Origin: Paenibacillus bovis
GTDB taxonomy: Bacteria > Bacillota > Bacilli > Paenibacillales > Paenibacillaceae
Reading direction: 5' to 3'
Length of the DNA: 64,000 nucleotides
Assembly (NCBI RefSeq): GCF_001421015.2
Contig: NZ_CP013023.1
Span: 2,535,501-2,599,500, forward strand
Part shown: one piece after another, positions 60,130 to 64,000 of the stretch
Layout: every line of letters begins with the position of its first letter
Numbering within the stretch: position 1 is the first letter of the stretch
Translations under genes and position numbers: made by a program
Notes under the pieces: model-generated
The model's database searches: none
Told to the model about the DNA's origin: nothing
Seen by the model: the letters and a program-made list of their open reading frames with translations, nothing else

Positions 60130-63100
60130 ATGTTCCTGAAAAGAATTGAATTATCCGGTTTTAAATCATTTGCCGACAAGACGGAAATGGAGTTTGTCAA
60201 AGGCATTACAGCCGTCGTTGGACCTAATGGCAGCGGTAAAAGCAATATCTCTGACGGGATTCGCTGGGTACTTGGTGAACAGAGTGCCAAATCCCTTCGG
60301 GGTGGCAAAATGGAAGATATTATTTTTGCAGGTAGCGACTCGCGCAAGGCAGTCAGCTATTCCGAAGTATCACTCACACTTGATAATGAAGATCAGGCAC
60401 TACCGCTTGATTTCAACGAAGTAACAGTGACTCGCCGCGTCCATCGCAGTGGAGACAGCGAATACTTGATTAACAAGCAAACCTGCCGTCTCAAGGATAT
60501 TACCGAGCTGTTTATGGATACCGGTATTGGTAAAGAAGCCTATTCCATTATTGGCCAAGGACGGATCGAGGAAATACTCAGTACCCGTTCGGAAGACCGG
60601 CGGGGGATTTTTGAGGAAGCTTCCGGTATTGTCAAATACAAGTCCCGCAAAAAGGATGCTGTTCGCAAGCTGGACGATACCGAACAGAATTTGCTGCGCA
60701 TTTATGATCTGGTGCACGAGCTGGAAGATCAGATCGGTCCGCTCAAAGAGCAATCGGCCAAAGCGCTCCATTACAAAGAACTCAAAGAAGAATTGAAACA
60801 TAAAGAAATCTCGCTCTATGTACACGAAATTGAACGTATTCATACCGCATGGAGTCTGGCCGGAGACAAGCTCAAGGAACTGGAAAAGGTTCAGGAAGCA
60901 CTGGCAGCAGTAGTAGCCGGTCATGATGCCAAGCTGGAAAATGAACGCGGTGCCCTGCGTGAAGCGGAGCAGGCTGTCGAGCGGCTGCAGGAGCTGCTGC
61001 TGCAATACAGCGAGCAGGCCGAAAAAGCAGAAGGAATGGGCGAGCTGCTCAAGGAGCGCCGTCAGAATCTGGAGAACAATCGCAAACAATTGGGAACGGC
61101 ACTGGAGCGCAGTGAAGAGCGTACCAGTCAGCGTACGGGTGAGACCGAGCAGCTGCAAGCCCGATTGGCTGAATTGAATGAACAGCTGTCTACTCTGCAG
61201 CAGACGCTCATACACGAAGAAGAGCGGCTGACCGGGATTAATGGAGGCATTCAGCAGAACCAGGAAGAAAGTCTGAAAGGCGATCTGTTGGAGCTCATGA
61301 ATACGATGGCGCAGACGCGCAACGAAATCCGTTATGCCGATCAGCAGACTGAAGCGACCCAGCGTCGTATGGTACGAGCCGAGAGTGAATCCGGCAAATG
61401 GCGTGACGAGAAAAAGCGTCTGGAAGACAGCAAGACTTCATTAACTTCGGTTATGGAAAAGCTGGCCAAAGAAATTGCCAAAGTCAGAACAGATTATATC
61501 CAGCAGAGTGAGCAGCTGCATGCACTGCAGAAATCCGGCGAAGAGATGCAGACCTCGATCCGCAAATGGGAGCAGCGCCGGGAAGCACTTATTTCCCGCC
61601 GGGATACGATGCAGGAGATGCAGGAAGATTTTGAAGGGTTTATGCTGGGTGTCAAAGAAGTGCTCAAAGCATCCCGAAATAATCAGCTGCCCGGTGTACA
61701 TGGTGCAGTAGCAGAGCTGATTCGGGTGCCGGAGCATCTGGAGCAGGCGATGGAGACGGCACTCGGTGCCTCTGTTCAGCATGTGGTTATGGAAAATGAA
61801 GAAACGTCCCGCCGCGCGATTGCTTTCCTGAAGCAGCGTCAGCTAGGACGTGCGACATTCCTGCCGCTGAATGTTATTCGTCCTCGTCGTATTCAGGACA
61901 GTGACAAGCGATTAGCGGAAAGCGCCGAGGGCTTTGTCGGTATTGGAGCGGAGCTGGTTGGCTATGATGATCAGTATGCATCAATCGTTGGCAGTCTGAT
62001 CGGCAGTGTCGTCATTGCTGAGACGCTGGAACAGGCGAACCGTATAGCAGCCAAGCTCAGCTATCGTTACCGTGTAGTTACACTCGAAGGTGATGTAGTC
62101 AATGCCGGCGGTTCCATGACAGGCGGAAGTCAGCACAAGAAAAACAACAATCTGCTGGGACGCAAGCGTCAGCTGGATCAGCTGGGTGAACAGATTATCG
62201 AGAGCGAAGCACAGATCAAACGTCTGCAGCAGGAGATTCAGCAGATGCGTCAGCAACTGCAGGATACCGAGAGCCGACTGGATCAGCTGCGTTCTGCAGG
62301 TGACCGCAAACGTACAGAAGAACAGCAGGCAGCCGGTGAGCTCAAGCAGCTGGAGCATGAGTTCCGTCATGTGAACGAGCAGTATGAACTGTATGGTCAG
62401 GAGAAGACTACCTATAACGAAGAGCTTGCTGCTATTGCCAAATCGCGCAAGGAATCCGAGCAGAAATTGGCTGAACTACAGAAGCAGGAGCAGAAAATCC
62501 AGGCGGATATTCAGGCGGCCGAGCAGGCACGCAAATCGAATGAGTCGGTGAAAGAAGAGCTTCAGGAGAAAGTCACCGATCTCAAAATTCGTGAAGGCAA
62601 GTTCAGTCAGGAAATTTTCTCGCTGGAAGAGCAAATGTCACGTACCCAGGAAGAGTCCCAGGATTATGGACGTGAGCTGGAAAGCAACCGCGAACAGTTG
62701 TTAGCAATTGATAAAGATCTGGAAAAAAACAGTCGTGAGCAGCAGCGTCAGCAGGAAGAACTGATTCGTCTGCGACGCAAGCGTACCGAGACGAGCGAAG
62801 AACTGGAACTCAAACGTGCAGAACGAACACGACTGCAGCAAAAGCTAGATGAAGAAGAAAACAAAACCCGTGAGCAGCGTAATGAACTCAAGACTATAGA
62901 AGATGAGCTGCGCAAAACAGAAATCCAGGTCAATCGTCTTGACGTGGAACTGGAGAATATTTTGTCCAAGCTGCAAACAGATTATGAACTCACCTATGAA
63001 ATGGCCAAGCAGCGCTACGAACTGCCGGAAGATGTGCAGAACACCGAGCAGGAAGTACGCGATTTGAAATCACGGATTACCGCGCTGGGTGATGTGAATC

Positions 63101-63702
63101 TGGGAGCGATCGAAGAATATCAACGCGTTAATGAACGCTATGAATTCCTGTCTGAACAGCAAAATGATCTGATAGAAGCCAAAACAGCTCTTTATCAGGT
63201 GATTAAGGAAATGGATGATGAAATGTCCAAGCGTTTCAAGCATACGTTTGAAGCGATTCGCGGACAATTCGGAACTGTATTTGCCAAGCTGTTTGGCGGA
63301 GGCCGTGCAGATCTGGTGCTGGCCGATCCGGAGCGTATGCTGGAGACGGGTATTGATATCGTCGCTCAGCCACCAGGCAAAAAGCTGCAAAATCTGCAGT
63401 TGCTCTCCGGCGGAGAACGTGCATTGACTGCTATGGCGCTGTTGTTTGCTATTTTGCAGGTTAAGCCGGTTCCATTCTGTGTACTCGATGAGGTGGAAGC
63501 GGCACTCGATGAAGCCAATGTGGTACGTTTTGCGCAGTATTTACGCGAATTTTCGGGGCAAACCCAGTTTATCGTTGTTACCCACCGCAAAGGTACCATG
63601 GAAGAAGCAGATGTATTATATGGTGTTACCATGGAAGAAGGCGGAGTGTCCAAGCTCGTCTCCGTTCGTCTTGATGATGTAGACGAGGCGGATATTGCCT
63701 GA
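60130..63702 (+). CDS. smc: Chromosome segregation ATPase SMC
   Basis: 1190 residues, the usual SMC length, acting with ScpA/ScpB to load at parS and compact chromosomes. Walker A GPNGSGKSN (31-39), long coiled coil 1, a hinge near residues 520-660 (VHGAVAELIRVPEHLEQAMETALGASVQ to GSMTGGSQHKKNN), coiled coil 2, ABC signature LLSGGERALTAMALLF and Walker B FCVLDEVEAALDEANV at the C terminus. Ribosome site AGAGGTGAA. Confidence 0.96.
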   Translation: MFLKRIELSGFKSFADKTEMEFVKGITAVVGPNGSGKSNISDGIRWVLGEQSAKSLRGGKMEDIIFAGSDSRKAVSYSEVSLTLDNEDQALPLDFNEVTVTRRVHRSGDSEYLINKQTCRLKDITELFMDTGIGKEAYSIIGQGRIEEILSTRSEDRRGIFEEASGIVKYKSRKKDAVRKLDDTEQNLLRIYDLVHELEDQIGPLKEQSAKALHYKELKEELKHKEISLYVHEIERIHTAWSLAGDKLKELEKVQEALAAVVAGHDAKLENERGALREAEQAVERLQELLLQYSEQAEKAEGMGELLKERRQNLENNRKQLGTALERSEERTSQRTGETEQLQARLAELNEQLSTLQQTLIHEEERLTGINGGIQQNQEESLKGDLLELMNTMAQTRNEIRYADQQTEATQRRMVRAESESGKWRDEKKRLEDSKTSLTSVMEKLAKEIAKVRTDYIQQSEQLHALQKSGEEMQTSIRKWEQRREALISRRDTMQEMQEDFEGFMLGVKEVLKASRNNQLPGVHGAVAELIRVPEHLEQAMETALGASVQHVVMENEETSRRAIAFLKQRQLGRATFLPLNVIRPRRIQDSDKRLAESAEGFVGIGAELVGYDDQYASIVGSLIGSVVIAETLEQANRIAAKLSYRYRVVTLEGDVVNAGGSMTGGSQHKKNNNLLGRKRQLDQLGEQIIESEAQIKRLQQEIQQMRQQLQDTESRLDQLRSAGDRKRTEEQQAAGELKQLEHEFRHVNEQYELYGQEKTTYNEELAAIAKSRKESEQKLAELQKQEQKIQADIQAAEQARKSNESVKEELQEKVTDLKIREGKFSQEIFSLEEQMSRTQEESQDYGRELESNREQLLAIDKDLEKNSREQQRQQEELIRLRRKRTETSEELELKRAERTRLQQKLDEEENKTREQRNELKTIEDELRKTEIQVNRLDVELENILSKLQTDYELTYEMAKQRYELPEDVQNTEQEVRDLKSRITALGDVNLGAIEEYQRVNERYEFLSEQQNDLIEAKTALYQVIKEMDDEMSKRFKHTFEAIRGQFGTVFAKLFGGGRADLVLADPERMLETGIDIVAQPPGKKLQNLQLLSGGERALTAMALLFAILQVKPVPFCVLDEVEAALDEANVVRFAQYLREFSGQTQFIVVTHRKGTMEEADVLYGVTMEEGGVSKLVSVRLDDVDEADIA

Positions 63703-63884
63703 CAACCGGCTTGCCAGTATTCAGCCTGCGATACAGGCATAGGTAAGGCAAAAGTAAAATCAAGCGATACAGGGACAGATATAATGAAAGTGGCAGCATT
63801 ACATGGAATCCAGTCTTTTCATCATATTCACTCCTATTTAATCAATCATAATTCGAACAAAGCATATACCAATGGAGGCATTCT

Positions 63885-64000
63885 ATGAGCTTTTTCAAAA
63901 AACTAAAAGAAAGCATTTCCCAAAAAACAGAAACCGTCACTAAGCAGTTCCGTGACGGTCTGGAAAAAACACGCAAAGGATTCGTCGAAAAAGTATCCGA
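63885..64000 (+). CDS. ftsY: Signal recognition particle receptor FtsY, start only
   Basis: ATG at 63885 with GGAGG 6 bases upstream. The 38 visible codons (MSFFKKLKESISQKTETVT, then KQFRDGLEKTRKGFVEKVS) match the N-terminal helix of FtsY, the membrane-associated GTPase that receives SRP-bound ribosomes. smc-ftsY is the common order in Bacillales, which supports the call. The GTPase domain lies beyond the right edge. Confidence 0.9.
   Translation, partial: MSFFKKLKESISQKTETVTKQFRDGLEKTRKGFVEKVS

Noticed and set aside
1..64000. CRISPR arrays, insertion sequences, prophage, tRNA or rRNA genes
   Set aside because: No spaced repeat arrays, transposase or integrase ORFs, attachment-like duplications or RNA-gene signatures were found.

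Overview
The window looks like a chromosomal segment of a Paenibacillus-type low-to-mid-GC Firmicute (inference). The evidence is the order rsmD-coaD-ylbL-tmcAL-yceD-rpmF-fapR-plsX-fabH-fabD-fabG-acpP-fabF-rnc-smc-ftsY, AGGAGG-type ribosome sites, frequent GTG/TTG starts and sigma-A promoters. I see no rRNA, tRNA, CRISPR array, prophage or insertion sequence.

Layout. 0-4 kb: the start of a chemoreceptor (minus strand), a small coiled-coil protein, rpiA, an azoreductase, and a MarR regulator preceded by a 12-codon leader ORF. 4.2-7.5 kb: a three-gene set made of a small ABM-fold monooxygenase, a B12-binding protein with the Wx9EH signature of B12 photoreceptors, and a soluble hybrid histidine kinase (HisKA-HATPase-REC-HPt) with no recognisable sensor domain of its own. 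This is the most novel-looking unit here. 7.9-9.1 kb: a methyltransferase and a GNAT acetyltransferase.

9.5-25.4 kb: a purine/ureide catabolic island. PucR regulator, uraD-uraH-allB-allC-pucG, a gamma-glutamyltransferase homologue resembling oxamate amidohydrolase, a deaminase-type amidohydrolase, pucA-pucB (xanthine dehydrogenase maturation), then pucC-pucD-pucE (xanthine dehydrogenase). The set runs from guanine/xanthine through 5-hydroxyisourate and allantoin to ureidoglycine and glyoxylate, but neither a urate oxidase nor a purine permease is present in the window. PucB carries an unusual insertion of about 45 residues. About 900 bp of structured but apparently non-coding DNA follows, then an aminoglycoside-phosphotransferase-fold kinase and a convergent TPR membrane protein.

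28.2-38.2 kb: carbohydrate use. uxaB-uxaA plus an aldo/keto reductase (hexuronates), a GH42 beta-galactosidase divergent from an AraC regulator, and an operon of alpha/beta-hydrolase esterase, SGNH esterase and SMP-30 lactonase behind a promoter covered by a cre-like palindrome. 38.3-41.9 kb: two SUKH (SMI1/KNR4) proteins flanking an acyl-CoA dehydrogenase, a 58-residue YjfB-type protein (minus strand) behind a sigma-D-like promoter, and a secreted NucB-type DNase. 42-47.9 kb (minus strand): a 1251-residue secreted protein that is an internal duplication of beta-propeller and Ig-like segments, and an MFS exporter with its TetR regulator and two related operators.

48-64 kb: the conserved core. 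rsmD, coaD, ylbL protease, tmcAL (opposite strand), yceD-rpmF, the FapR-controlled fatty acid synthesis cluster with a clear FapR operator before fapR, then rnc, smc and the first codons of ftsY.
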